64,000 nucleotides of DNA. It comes from Apodemus sylvaticus. Its lineage: Eukaryota > Chordata > Mammalia > Rodentia > Muridae. The translations under genes were made by a program, and so were the position numbers. Within the stretch, counting starts at the first letter, position 1; each line of letters opens with the position of its first letter. The DNA is taken from the NCBI RefSeq assembly GCF_947179515.1, contig NC_067490.1:32104925-32168924 (forward strand), written 5' to 3'. A model generated the notes under the pieces. It was not told the origin of the DNA. It saw only the letters and a list, made by a program, of their open reading frames with translations, and did no database searches. This document shows positions 35,401 to 46,690 of the stretch, piece after piece.

Positions 35401-37260
35401 ATTACTAGGTCATGTTGCAAGAAATAAAATCAGAGGAGGTTAAGTAAAGAATGGGAAGCACATTGTTCTAAAGGGCAAAAGTGTCTCCTTCATTCTTTTT
35501 AAAAATTGCTCATATAAGAATGAAGTTGATTTGTATTACTGTTGTAAAGTTCCTTTAACAGTGAGATTAAAGTATTGAAGCTGCTGACTTGAGCATATCC
35601 AGTGCACAGCTTAGGATAGGCATATTTTATTTCTGATGAAGTCCACATTTTCCATCATTCCCTTTGGTGTCTTCTTTAAAAGGCAGCTTTCAAAAGGCCA
35701 GTGATTAAAATCATAGCACTTTCATCAACTCTTCAAATACATTTTAAAGTGGTATTAACTATTTACAGAGGTTATTTTGAACCCTATATATCATACACTT
35801 AAAATACTAAAATATGTTAAATCATACAGATATGTTATACACACTCATATATATATGTATACACATATACTTATATACACATATATTACACATAGCCTAA
35901 GAGGAATATAAAATTTTGGTAACTATTAGTAATACAAATGACCATAATAAACATTGACTATGATGTCTTAGTTTCATTAGTTCTGCATCACTTTATTTAA
36001 TTTTTACTTTCCTTGTTAGATAATTTTATGTGAAAAATATATATTATTTTTAATAGACCCTATTTATGGCACTGAGTATCAAGCTGTTACTAATGTATCA
36101 TGGATCAATTTATTCTGAAATGAATTAAGCAGTTTCTATTTATGGATGTTTCAGTAAGGATATGTCGACCACCGAGTTCAAATTCTTTTGTCTCAATCTA
36201 GGAATTTGGAGGATTGAGAACTGAAATATGATATAAATTTGAAAATAATAGAATTCACATGGGTTGAATCATTGATAAGAGAACATAAGCTATATTCCAT
36301 GCATTTTTTATACTCAAGAGAATATTATATAGAATGGGGCAAAATTTGTAGGCAAAATAAAGGTCAGAAAACTAGGCACAATGATCTTGGTTTTGTGCAC
36401 TGGATATAAATTCATTTTTGGATGATGACTCACTAAAATACATACAAGTTACAGTGTCCTCAAGAGATTCAATGTTTGAATTTTCTGGGGTTTTAGAAAT
36501 TTTGAATTATAACCTACTGTTTTATATAAAAGCAATAAATTCTGTTCAAAACATCACTCAGTAGTATCACTACATTATAAAGGACAAGAAGAGAATAACT
36601 GTAAAGGAAAACAGATCTTGAGCTGATGGTTGCAAAATCCTGGCTGCTGTACTTTATTCTTGTGCTACAGTCATGTGTGCAGTCTTGAAAAGAACAGACT
36701 TCATAGAAACCAGTTTCTTCATGTCAAGTATGTATCATCTCTGAAATCAGCCTTCTCAAGCTGGAGTGTCTTCACTTCCCTGTTAAGACTTTATAAGCAT
36801 CTTCTGCATCCAGTTCAATTACATTAATATTCAAGAAACTTCTAAGTTATGTAGAATTTTAAAACCTTTAGATGTTATCAAAATGACACACAAACACATA
36901 AAATAAGAAGCAATCGTAATATTTCACCCTTGGTATCAAAACATTCACACTAATATTGTAATGCAAAGTGGATTTATTGTATCTCTAAATGTCTGTGTAA
37001 TCCTTAAAATTCCCAATACTATTTATTCCAAAGTCTAAAAATCACTTTTGAGACTCAAGACAAAGGTTTAACTATGAGCTCCTATAAAATCAGTAAATAT
37101 GTTACATACTTCCAATGGCTCAGTCTAAATGTTCTTATTCAAAATTAGGAGAATGAGGACACAATAAGGAAAGATCATAATGAAATAATACTGAAAACTG
37201 CAAGAGCAAACAACAAACCCTGAAGCTTCTGGCCTAACATCCAGTGTCTGTGGTAACATT
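35401..37260. other. AT-rich unique-looking sequence
   Basis: No supported gene. A TA/CA-rich low-complexity patch lies at 35845-35895. Confidence 0.45.
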
Positions 37261-37680
37261 ATCTTGATTCCAAATATGCAACTTCATTTTGGCTCTTCTT
37301 GGTTTTCAGTTTACCTATACCTGTAATTAACCAGAATCTGAGCTTTCTGGTATGCCTGCAAGGGATATTTTTCTAATTGCATCATTTGAACTGAGAAAAC
37401 CCACCCTAATTTCAGACCCATTGATATGGGAAGATCCACCTTAAACCAGAGCCAGACCTTCTAGTGGCAGCCTATGTAAAGGAGAGAGAAACAAAAGTGA
37501 AGTGTTGCTCCTTGCCTGCTTGCCCTCACTCTCAATGGCAAGACCACTCTTTCATGGGTGAGATAGCCAGCTCCAGGATTTCTGTGTACATTGATGTCCA
37601 GATGAGAAATCCACTCTCCTGGACTTAATGTGTCAAAACTTTCCCCAGGGCAATGATATACATGTCTAAACACCCCATGG
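37261..37680. repeat. Possible old rodent interspersed repeat
   Basis: Phrases such as 'gagaaaacccaccctaattt' and 'gatatgggaagatccacctt' resemble a dispersed rodent repeat that I cannot name. Confidence 0.3.
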
Positions 37681-37825
37681 TAATAAATGCTAGATAGAAG
37701 TCCATCTCAGAAGAACCAACCTGCACAGGAGAATCTCAGATAAGCCAAGCTGCAAAAAATACTCTGAGACTAGACCAGATGCATAGAAGAATCCAAAACC
37801 ACCCAAACTTCATAGAGAGGTTTAG
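37681..37825 (+). repeat. Left arm of an imperfect inverted repeat
   Basis: The reverse complement of about 38060-38202 aligns here. Shared blocks include CATCTCAGA, GAGAATCTCAGA, ACTCTGAG/TCTCTGAG, TAGAAGAATC and AAACCACC. Identity over the best 115 bp is roughly 80% by eye. The arms are separated by about 235 bp. Confidence 0.75.
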
Positions 37826-38059
37826 GGAGCTCATGACAGACAAAAGTCCAACTCATGGTACAACAAAAGTCCAACTGGATGAACCAATGAATATTATTGG
37901 CCTTACTTGCAAGAGCCACAATATCTCACAGACATCTGCAACACCAAAGTCCCCACAAGTATAGGGGACAGCTCAAAAAAAAAAATCTGTGAATTTGAGC
38001 ATACTGCCTGCAGGCAGTTCAACAGGTTAGAGAAAGTTTTTTTTTCTAGTGACTCTGTT

Positions 38060-38202
38060 AGAAACCTCTTCCATGCAGCTCAGGTGGTTTCCGATTCTTC
38101 TAGGCAGATGGTCTTGCCTCAGAGAATTCCTTTCAGCTTGTCTGGTCTGAGATTCTCATTTGCAGGATGGTTCATCTGAGATGGGCTTCTTGGATTTATT
38201 GC
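38060..38202 (-). repeat. Right arm of the imperfect inverted repeat
   Basis: Inverted partner of 37681-37825. The spacer holds a short direct repeat ('agtccaactcatgg' / 'agtccaactggatg') and an A run at 37976-37985. Confidence 0.75.
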
Positions 38203-38609
38203 TAATGCTGCCAAGAAGGAGTCTGGTGAATCTGGTCAGTTTCTGGGATTTCCTGGAGCTATTTTGCGCTGTTTGCTATCTTGCTTAAGACTGGAGTTTA
38301 GTACTCTACATCAGTTGGCAGCCATTGTTGGAATACTCAGATCATAACATATAAGCCACTCTAATGAATCCACAAATAGAGTACATACATGCTGTATTTA
38401 TTTTGGGTTCTCTAGAGTCACAGAACGTATGGATAGTCGTTATATAGTTAGGGAATTTATCAATGATTTACAGTCTATAATCCAACTCCTCAACAATGAT
38501 CAGCAGCAGCTGTGGATGGAAGTCCAAGGATCTAGTAGTTTCTCAGTCCCACGAAGTAAGCAGGCAAGGAAGAGTGAGAGCGAACCTTCCTTCTTCTAAT
38601 GTCCTTATA

Positions 38610-38725
38610 TATCTCCAGCAGAGGGTGTAGCCCAGATTAAAGGCTGTAGGTCTCCAACAGAGGGTGTGGCCCAGATTATTGGCATGTGGGTCTCCAGCAG
38701 AGGGTGTGGCCCAGATTAAAGATGT
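38610..38725. repeat. Three tandem ~40-bp units
   Basis: Units contain 'cagagggtgtagcccagatt', 'cagagggtgtggcccagatt' and again 'cagagggtgtggcccagatt', preceded by a 'tctccaacag' or 'tctccagcag' phrase. They start about 38-42 bases apart. Confidence 0.85.
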
Positions 38726-38985
38726 GTGCATCCATGCCTTTAATCCCAAATGATCTTGAACTCGGAGATCTCCTTGTCTTAGCCACTATGCTTCAAGGTC
38801 TCCATGCCAAGATCCAGGTTAGAAACTTATATCGCTGAGCCTCCAAATTAGGATCATATGTGAGCCTTCCAATTCTAGAGTGTAGTTTATTCCAGATATA
38901 GTCAAGTTGACAACCAGGAATAGCCACTACACATGTATACATATAAGGATATGAACACACATGTGCACACAAGCACCCATTCCAC

Positions 38986-39076
38986 ACCCAATATATATAC
39001 ATATACATCATATACATATGCACATACACACATACATACATACATACATACATACAAACATACATACATACATACA
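38986..39076. repeat. (TA)n/(CATA)n compound microsatellite
   Basis: TATATA followed by repeated CATA tetranucleotides with a few interruptions. The open frame across it (poly Met-Tyr-Val-Cys) is an artefact. Confidence 0.9.
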
Positions 39077-39352
39077 GAATCTGTTTCTCTAAGAAACCCT
39101 GACTAATGCACATACTGATAGCTATCTCTCATGAGTGGCTCTACCCCATGCTTGTAATGTTCCATTGAGGGTGTCCTATGGCCCTTGAATCTCCCATATT
39201 CTATTTCTGTTACATCTTAGATTTTTATCCTCATAGCCTCATGCAATGAACTCTGAAAACTTCCTTGCAAACACTCTGATGCTATCATGTATTGCCTACA
39301 CCGAGAAGCTTTGGGGAATCTTGGCAGCTTTTCCACTGTGCCACTGTAAGTA

Positions 39353-39365
39353 TAAGGTTTTTCTT
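39353..39365 (+). repeat. Left TSD of the minus-strand L1
   Basis: TAAGGTTTTTCTT here pairs with TAGGGTTTTTCTT at 44797-44809 (12 of 13 identical). The two copies bracket the L1. Confidence 0.75.
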
Positions 39366-39627
39366 TTTTTTTTAATATTTTTATTTTCTATATTCTTTGT
39401 TTATATTCCAAATGATTTCCCCTTTCCAGGATCCCCCCTCCCCATATGTCCCATAAACCTTCTTCTCTCCATCCCTTCTCCAATCACCTCCCTCCTTTTT
39501 CTCTGTCCTCATATTCCCTTCCAATGCTAGATCGATCCTTTCCAGGATCAGGACCCTCTCCATACTTCTTCATGGGCGTCATTTGTTATGCATTTTGTGC
39601 CTTGGGTATTCAGGGCTTCTGGGCTAA

Positions 39628-42600
39628 TTAATATCCACTTATCAGAGATTGCATTCCATGTGTATTCTTTTGTGATTGGGTTACCTCACTTAGGATGATA
39701 TTTTCCAGATCAAACCATTTGCCTAAAAAGTTTGTGAATTCATTGTTTCTAATTGCTGAGTAGTACTCCATTGGGTAAATATACCACATTTTCTGTATCC
39801 ATTCCTCCTTTGAGGGGCATTTGGGTTCTTTCCAGCTTCTGGCTATTATAAATAAGGCTGCTATGAACATAATGGAGCATGTGTCTTTATTGCATGCTGG
39901 GGAATCCTTTGGGTATATGCCCAGGAGAGGTACAGCAGGGTCTTCCGGAAGTCTCATGTCCAGTTTTCTGAGGAACCTCCAGACTGATTTCCAAAGTGGT
40001 TGTACCATCTTACAGCCCCACGAGCAGTGGAGGAGTGTTCCTCTTTCTCCACATCCTCCTCGCCAACACCTGCTGTCTCCTGAGGTTTTGACCTTAGCCA
40101 TTCTGACTGGTGTAAGGTGAAATCTCAGGGTTGTTTTGATCTGCATTTCCTTAATGACTAATGATGTTGAGCATTTCTTAAGGTGCCTCTTGGCCATCCG
40201 AATTTCTTCAGGTGAAAATTCTTTGTTTAGATCTGTACCCCATTTTTTAATAGGGTTATTTGGTTCCCTGGGGTCTAACTTCTTGAGTTCTTTGTATATA
40301 TTGGATATTAGCCCTCTATCAGATGTGGGGTTGGTGAATATCCTTCCCCAATTTGATAGTTGCCTTTTTGTCCTTTTAACAGTGTCCTTTGCCTTACAGA
40401 AACTTTGTAATATTATGAGGTCCCATTTGTCAATTCTTGATCTTAGAGCATAAGCTATTGGTGATCTGTTCAGGAAATTTTCCCCTGTGCCCATGTCCTC
40501 AAGGGTCTTCCCCAGTTTCTTTTGTATTAGTTTCAGTTTGTCGGGTTTTACATGGAGGTCCTTGATCCACTTGGAGTGAAGTTTAGTATATGGAGATAAG
40601 AATGGATCAATTCGCATTCTTCTGCATGCTGAACTCCAATTGATCCAGTACCATTTGCTGAAAAGGCTATCTTTTTTCCACTGGATGTTTTTGGATCAAT
40701 TGACCATAGGTGTGTGTATTCATTTCTGGATCTTCAGTTCTATTCCATTGGTCCACTTGTCTGTCACTGTGCCAATACCATGCAGTTTTTAACACTATTG
40801 CTCTGTAGTATTGCTTGAAGTCAGGGATACTGATTCCCTCAGAATTTCTTTTGTTGTTGAGAATAGTTTTAGCTATCCTGGGTTTTTTGTTATTCCAGAT
40901 GAATTTGAGAATTGCTTTTTCTAACTCTGTGAAGAACTGAGTTGGGATTTTGATGGGGATTGCATTGAATCTGTAAATCGCAAGATGGCCATTTTAATCA
41001 TTATTATTAGTTGATTTTATAACCAGCCACTTTGCTGAAGTTGTTTATCAGCTGTAGGAGTTCCCTGGTGGAGGTTTTCGGGTCACTTAAGTAGACTATC
41101 ATGTCATCTGCAAATAGTGATAATTTGACTTCTTCCTTTCCAATTTGTATCCACTTGACCTCCTTACGTTGTCTAATTGCTCTAGCTAGAACTTCAAGTA
41201 CTATATTGAAAAGATATGGAGAGAGAGGACAGCCTTGTCTAGTCCCTGATTTTAGTGGGATTGCTTCAAGTTTCTCTCAATTGAGTTTGATGTTGGCTAC
41301 CGGTTTGCTGTATATTGCTTTTACTATGTTTAGGTATGGGCCTTGAATTCCTGTTCTTTCCAATACTTTTAGCATGAAAGGATGCTGGATTTTGTCAAAT
41401 GCTTTTCTGCATCTAATGAGATGATTATATGGATTTTATCTTTGAGTTTGTTTATGTAGTGGATTGCATTGATGAATTTCCTTATATTGAACCATCCCTG
41501 CATCCCTGGGATGAAGCCTACTTGATCATGGTGGATGATAGTTTTGATGTGTTCTTGTATTCGGTTGGCAAGAATTTTATTAAGTATTTTGGCATCAATA
41601 TTCATAAGAGAAATTGGCCTGAAGTTCTCTTTCTTTGTTGGCTCTTTGTGTGGTTTTGGTATCAGCATAATTGTGGGTAGAGTTGCTTCTGTTTCTATTT
41701 TGTGGAATAGTTTGAAGAGTATTGGTGTTAGGTCTTCTATGAAGGTCTGATAGAATTCTGCACTGAAGCCATCTGGTCCTGTGCTTTTTTTGGTTGGGAG
41801 ATTTTTTTTGACCCTTTTTATTTCTTCAGGTGTTATGGGACTGTTTAATTGATCTATTTGATCCTGACTTAGTTTTGGTGTCGGATATCTGTCTAGGAAA
41901 CTGTCCATTTCCTCCAGATTCTCCAGTTGTGTTGAGTATAGGCTTTTGTAGTAGGATGTAATGATTTTTTTGAATTTCCTCAGTTTCTGTTGTTATATCT
42001 CCCTTTTCATTTCTAAGTTTGTTAATCTGGATACTGTCTCTGTGCCCTTTGGTTAGTCTGGCTAAGGGTTTATCTATCTTGTTGATTTTCTCAAAGAACC
42101 AGCTCCTGGTATTGTTGATTCTTTGTATGGTTCTCTTTGTTTCTACTTGATTGATTTCGGCCCTGAGTTTGATGATTTCCTGCCTTCTACTCCTCCTGGG
42201 TGAAATATCTTCTTTTTGTTCCAGGGCTTTCAGGTGTGTCATTAAGCTGTTAGTGTATGCTCTCTCCATTTTCTTTTTGGAGGCACTCAGGGCTATGAGT
42301 TTTCCTCTTAGCACTGCTTTCATTGTGTCCCATAGATTTGGGTATGTTGTGTCTTCATTTTCATTAAGTTCTAAAAAGTCTTTAATTTCTTTCTTTATTT
42401 ATTCCTTGACCAAGGTATCATTGAGTAGAATATTGTTCAGTTTCCATGTGTATGTGGGTTTTCTGTTGTTTTTGTTGCTTTTGAAGACCACTTTTACTCC
42501 ATAGTGATCTGATAAGAGGCATGGAATTAGTTCGATCTTCTTATATTTGATGAGGTCTGTCTTATGGCCATTTATATAGTCTATTTTGGAGAAGGTACCA

Positions 42601-43195
42601 TGAGGTGCTGAGAAAAAGGTATATTCTTTTGCCTTAGGATAGAATGTTCTATATATATCTGTTAAATCTAATTGGTCCAAAGCCTCAATTAGTTTCATTG
42701 TGTCCCTGTTTAGTTTCTGTTTTCCTGATCGATCCATTGAGGAAAGTGCAGTGTTGAAGTCACCCACAATTATTGTGTTTGGTGCAATGTGTGCTTTGAG
42801 CTTTAATAAAGTTTCTTTTATGAATAAGGGTGCCCTTGCATTTGGAGCATAGATGTTCAGGATTGAGAGTTCTTCTTGCTGTATTTTTCCTTTAAGAAGT
42901 GTCTCACAGAGTCTCTTTTGATGACTTTGGGTTGAAAGTCAATTTTATCTGATATTAAAATGGCTACTCCAGCTTGTTTCCTGAGACTATTTGCTTGTAA
43001 AATTGTCTTCCAGCCTTTTACTCTAAGGTAGTGTTTGTCTTTGACCCTGAGGTGTGTTTCCTGTATGCAGCAAAAGTTAGGGTCCTGTTTACGTATCCAG
43101 TCAGTTAGTCTATGTCTTTTTATTGGGGCATTGAGTCCATTGATGTTAAGAGATATTAAGGAATAGTGATTGTTGCTTCTTGTCATTTTTGACAT
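39628..43195 (-). pseudogene. L1 ORF2, broken (endonuclease, reverse transcriptase, Cys-rich end)
   Basis: Starts MSKMTRSNNHYSLISLNING at 43195. The endonuclease N-terminal half (NINGLNAPIKRHRL, FCCIQETHL with its Glu) is open to 42857, then shifts frame. Further pieces cover the rest of the nuclease (42767-42399: GDFNTALSSMDR, LSDHYGVKV), the linker (42323-41826) and RT fingers and palm (41908-41369: SLDAEKHLTKSS after a frameshift). The FADD motif survives at about 41101-41125. A deletion of roughly 230 bp at about 40996-41010 joins the MAILPKA region to the thumb, filled by ATT triplets. The C-terminus (40617-39628) is open over 329 codons, with a Cys-rich segment SRCWRGGCGERGTLLHCSWG carrying an extra Gly. 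Confidence 0.9.
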
Positions 43196-44456
43196 TATTT
43201 TTTAAATTTGATTGGTTAACTTCTTTTGGGTTTGATGAAAGGTTACTATCTGCTTTTTCCAGGGTGAAGTTTCCCTCCTTGTATTGGTGTTTTCCTCCTA
43301 TTATCCTTTGTAGGGCTGGGTTTGTGGATAGATATTGGGTAAACTTGGTTTTGTCATGGAATATCTTAGTTTCTCCATCTATGGTGATTGAGAGTTTTGC
43401 TGGATATAGTAGTTTTGGCTGGCATTTGTGTTCTCTTAGAGTCTGCATGAGATCTGCCCAGGATCTTCTAGCCTTCACAGTCTCAGGTGAAAAGTCTGCT
43501 GTGATTCTGATAGGTCTTCCTTTATATGTTACTTGGCCTTTTTCTCTTATTGCCTTTAATATTCTTTCTTTGTTTAGTACATTTGGTGTTTTGATTATTA
43601 TGTGACGGGGGAGGGGGGTATTTCTGTTCTGGTCCAGTCTGTTTGGAGTTCTGTAGGCTTCTTGTATATTCATGGGCATCTCTCTCTTTAGGTTAGGGAA
43701 GTTTTCTTCCATAATTTTATTGAAGATATTTGTTGGCCCTTTAAGTTGTAAATCTTCACTCTCATCTATGCCTATAATCCTTAGGTTTGGTCTTCTCATT
43801 GTGTCCTGGACTTCCTGGATATTTTGGGTTATAAGCTTTTTGCATTTTGCATTTTCTTTAACTGTTGAGTCCATGGTTTCTATGGTATCTTCAGCATCTG
43901 AGATTCTTTCTTCTATCTCTTGTATTCTGTTGTTGATATTTGCATCTATGTTCCCTGATTTCTTCCCAAGGCTTTCTATCTCCAAAGTTGTCTCCCTTTG
44001 AGTTTTCTTAGCTGTTTCTACTTCTGGTTTTAGATCCTGGATGGTTTTGCTTAGCTCCTTCACTTGCTTGTATGTGCTTTCCTGTAATTCTTTAAGAGAT
44101 TTTTGTGTTTCCTCTTTCATGACCTCAGCCTGTTGACCAAAGTTCTCCTGTATTTCTTTAAGTGTTTTTTGCGTTTCCTCATTATTGGCTTTTGTATTCT
44201 CCTGGATTTCTTTCAATGATTTTTGTGTTTCCCTTGCAAGGGCTTCTAACTATTGATCCATTTTCTGCTGAATTTCTTTAAGTATGTCCTTCATGTGTTC
44301 CTGTACCAGCATCATGACCAGTGATTTTAAATCCAAATCTTGTTTTACTGGTGTGATGGGGTATCCAGGACATGCTGTTAAAGGAGAATTGGGTTCAGAT
44401 GTTGCCATATTGCCTTGATTTCTGTTAGTGACGTTCCGGCATTTGCCTTTTGCCAT
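43146..44456 (-). pseudogene. L1 ORF1 with one nonsense codon and a frame-shifted C-terminus
   Basis: Starts MAKGKCRNVTNRNQGNMATS at 44456. It meets a single TAG at 44250-44252, where the copy at 51264 has a sense codon after KEIQEKMYQ. It then stays open for 356 codons from 44216. Visible parts are the heptad-rich coiled coil with repeated ETQKSLKELQ/KEIQEN units, the RPNLRIIGIDESEDLQLKG domain start, and the C-terminal YLSTNPALQRIIGGKHQYKE. A one-base deletion after NFTLEKA replaces the normal Arg-stop with a C-terminal extension of about 30 residues that runs 50 bp into ORF2. ORF1p is the trimeric RNA chaperone of L1. Confidence 0.9.
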
Positions 44457-44796
44457 CTAGTTTTCACTGGTGTTAGTCTTGTCAATGCTGGACTCACCAG
44501 TGCAAGCTGCCTCTTCTCAGGTGGCCTCTGGTGCACAGCTTACCTCCTGCACTGCCTGGAGACAGGGTGCTGTTGCCCAGGCTGTTCAGATCCAGAAGCA
44601 GACATGTGAAGGCTCCTGCAGGGGCCTGCTGGATTCACCAGAGCACACTGACTCCTCCCAGTTGGCCTCCGGGAAGCCCCTCTTGTGTCTTGCAGGACCT
44701 GGAGATGTGGCGTTGCTGCCCAGGCTGATCTGGATCTGGAAGCAGAGAGATCTGAGGGCTCCTGCCAGAGGCCTCAGGACTGGAAGCTAAGCTCCT
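44457..44796 (-). promoter_or_regulatory. Partial L1 5' UTR
   Basis: GC-rich relative to its surroundings and similar to the 5' UTR at 50738-51263 read in reverse. About 340 bp against 525 bp there, so it is 5' truncated. L1 5' UTRs carry an internal polymerase II promoter; this one has probably lost its start region. Confidence 0.7.
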
Positions 44797-44809
44797 TAGG
44801 GTTTTTCTT
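44797..44809 (+). repeat. Right TSD of the minus-strand L1
   Basis: Partner of 39353-39365, one mismatch in 13. Confidence 0.75.
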
Positions 44810-45925
44810 AATGGTACTGATATCTAGGAATTGGAGCCAATTTCTCCACACTCTTCTTAAATGCAACATTAAACTCAGTTATGTGCTTTTCCTACCAAAC
44901 TTCAGATTTCTCATATTTTCCTGACTTCTTGCTGTGGATCAAAGAGAAGTGAACTGTAATTATGCCAGAGTAGATCCTATGTTTTCTTGAAAATTTCCCA
45001 ACTAAGCAGCTTATTCTAATACTTTTGAATTCAGCCTCATAGAAAATTTTCAGTTCGTGTACAAAAATCCTCAACAGATTCTTTGCCAGAATAGCATATG
45101 AATGGCCTCTAGGCATGTTTCCAACAGAGTGCTTGTTCCCTTTAAGTTATTAGATTTTTTTTTTGCCTGCATTTTATTGTCCTTCTGTGGTTTTGGAGTG
45201 TCCAACAGAATAACCACTTCTGATCTGTGTATAGCATCCCAGGGCTACTCTAGCCCTCATGATTCACAATCTTCCCATAAAATGATGCCGTAGGCTTCCA
45301 AACTGATGTGGTCAGGCTACAAACCACTTCTTGAGTACAATTTTTTGACTAGCTACTTTTCTCAAAATACCTAACAAAATCAACTCAAGGGGGAGTTTAT
45401 TTGACTCATACCTTGAGAAAATACAGTCCATCCCAGTGAACCAGGCATGAGGGCAGGGGTTGATGGCAGATAATCACTTGGCATCTGCTATAAAGGAAAG
45501 AAGGGTGAATAATGGTGATCAGCTTGTTTTCTCCATTAGCACCCCCCCTTTTTTTATACTGTTTGGGACACACAGCCAAGAAATGGTTCATATTTAGACG
45601 ATATTTTTCCTTCTTAGTTAAAACACTCTATAAACACCCACAGAGAGATGCTCACAGATATGTTTCCTTATGTGATACTAAATCTGCTTAAGATAACAAT
45701 GAAGATTATCCAACACTCTCCTCTGGATGCTATTCTTACTTATGTGAATATATTCATTTGTTATAAAGAGGAAAAGCTTTATTTCACTTACTTGTACTAT
45801 TTACAAAATCTTGGTACTATGTTGCTGTTGAGTTTTGAAATTCATTTTGGGAGAAAAGCTTGTGTGCCAATAGTCTATATTCTCAATATGTTATATGATT
45901 TTTGAGTTTTTCTTTCTTTTCTCTT
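44810..45925. other. Unique-looking sequence
   Basis: No repeat or gene recognised. Open frames of 61-85 codons have no domain. Confidence 0.45.
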
Positions 45926-46114
45926 TTTGTAAGATTTATTTATTTATTTTATGCATATGATTACACCACCATTGCTCTCTTCAGAGACAAAGAAGAGGGC
46001 ACCAGACCCCATTACATATGGTTGTCAGTCACCATGTGGTTGCTAGGAATTGAACTCAGGACCTCTGGGAGAGAAGTCAGTGCTCTTAACCGCTGAGCCA
46101 TCTCTCAAGCCCCC
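45926..46114 (-). mobile_element. B2 SINE, minus strand
   Basis: Reversed order of a B2/B3 SINE with good conservation: 'cagtgctcttaaccgctgag' then 'ccatctctcaagcccc' (tRNA-like head with A box) at the right, 'gaattgaactcaggacctct' (B box region), then 'gtcaccatgtggttgc' and an A/T tail 'agatttatttatttatttta' at the left. TTCTTTCTTTT occurs on both flanks and could be the TSD, but the sequence is low complexity. This is a retroposed polymerase III transcript, not a tRNA gene. Confidence 0.88.
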
Positions 46115-46268
46115 TTATCTTTCATTCTTTCTTTTTTATTTTCTTTATTTCCTCTTCTGTTGTCAGTTAGATACCAGGCCTCTTATATACTAGGCCAGTG
46201 CTACATAACTCTCTATTGCAGATGGGTATTCTCATTTCCATAACTAAATGGGGAGACAGAGAGAGACT

Positions 46269-46305
46269 GGGGGTGGGGTGGGGGTGGGGGGTGGGGGTGG
46301 GGAGG
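46269..46305 (+). repeat. G-run with quadruplex potential
   Basis: Six or more runs of four to six G separated by single T over 37 bases. On paper this is one of the strongest G4-forming sequences in the window. Confidence 0.85.
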
Positions 46306-46344
46306 TAAGAAACAGCAATACACATGCTAATAGAGATAGGTGAA

Positions 46345-46690
46345 AATCTGAGAGCTTCAAGGCTATGTAAAGAACTACAGTAACTAAGTAATGTTGATTG
46401 AGAGGGAGAAGAAATGGCCTTCCTCCAGAGAGAGCACAGAAATTGGTTGTCCAATATCAACTAATCATCTCTGAAAGCATATATACCCTAACATTATTTA
46501 GGCTGAGCAGGTTGTATTTGTGTATTTAGTATTGTATGCGTATATGTGTGTAACAACAATTAAGTAAAGAAAAGCCACAAATCTAGAAGAGAACTAAGAA
46601 AAGGATTTAAGAAAAGGGAACAGGAAGGGAGAAATGATATAATTATATTAAGATTTCAAAAGAAAAAAGATTCCAAAAGAAATTTAAAAA
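46345..46690 (+). mobile_element. Old L1 3' UTR (Lx-like), plus strand
   Basis: 'actacagtaactaagtaatg', 'ggttgtccaatatcaactaa', 'ggctgagcaggttgtatttg', 'gtgtaacaacaattaagtaa' and 'gggagaaatgatataattat' follow the order of an old murine L1 3' UTR to its A-rich end. Same family as 29320-29515. Confidence 0.7.

Larger units (their letters stand above)
38392..39110. mobile_element. hAT-like non-autonomous DNA transposon relic (URR1-like)
   Basis: The left end 'gggttctctagagtcacaga' and the right end 'tctctaagaaaccctgacta' are imperfect inverted ends of a type I associate with rodent URR1/hAT elements. 'agtcaagttgacaaccagga' near 38900 is also typical. The interior carries a three-unit tandem repeat (38610-38725) and a long CATA microsatellite (38986-39076). 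Confidence 0.5.
39366..44796 (-). mobile_element. Nearly full-length L1, minus strand
   Basis: About 5.4 kb. On the minus strand: partial 5' UTR (44796-44457), ORF1 (44456-43146), ORF2 (43195-39628, with an internal deletion) and the 3' UTR with reversed A tail at 39366. It is bracketed by a 13-bp TSD. The 5' UTR resembles that of the copy at 50738 (shared phrases such as GCCTGGGCAGCAGC and CACCAGTGCAAGCTG-type sequence), so it belongs to the same broad young lineage. It carries more lesions than the copy at 7971. Confidence 0.92.

Noticed and set aside
38986..39076. CRISPR-like regular repeats
   Set aside because: These are simple CATA repeats without unique spacers. The sequence is eukaryotic and no CRISPR array is present anywhere in the window.
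45926..46114. tRNA gene suggested by A-box and B-box-like sequences
   Set aside because: The sequence continues into a B2 body and an A/T-rich tail, so it is a SINE.
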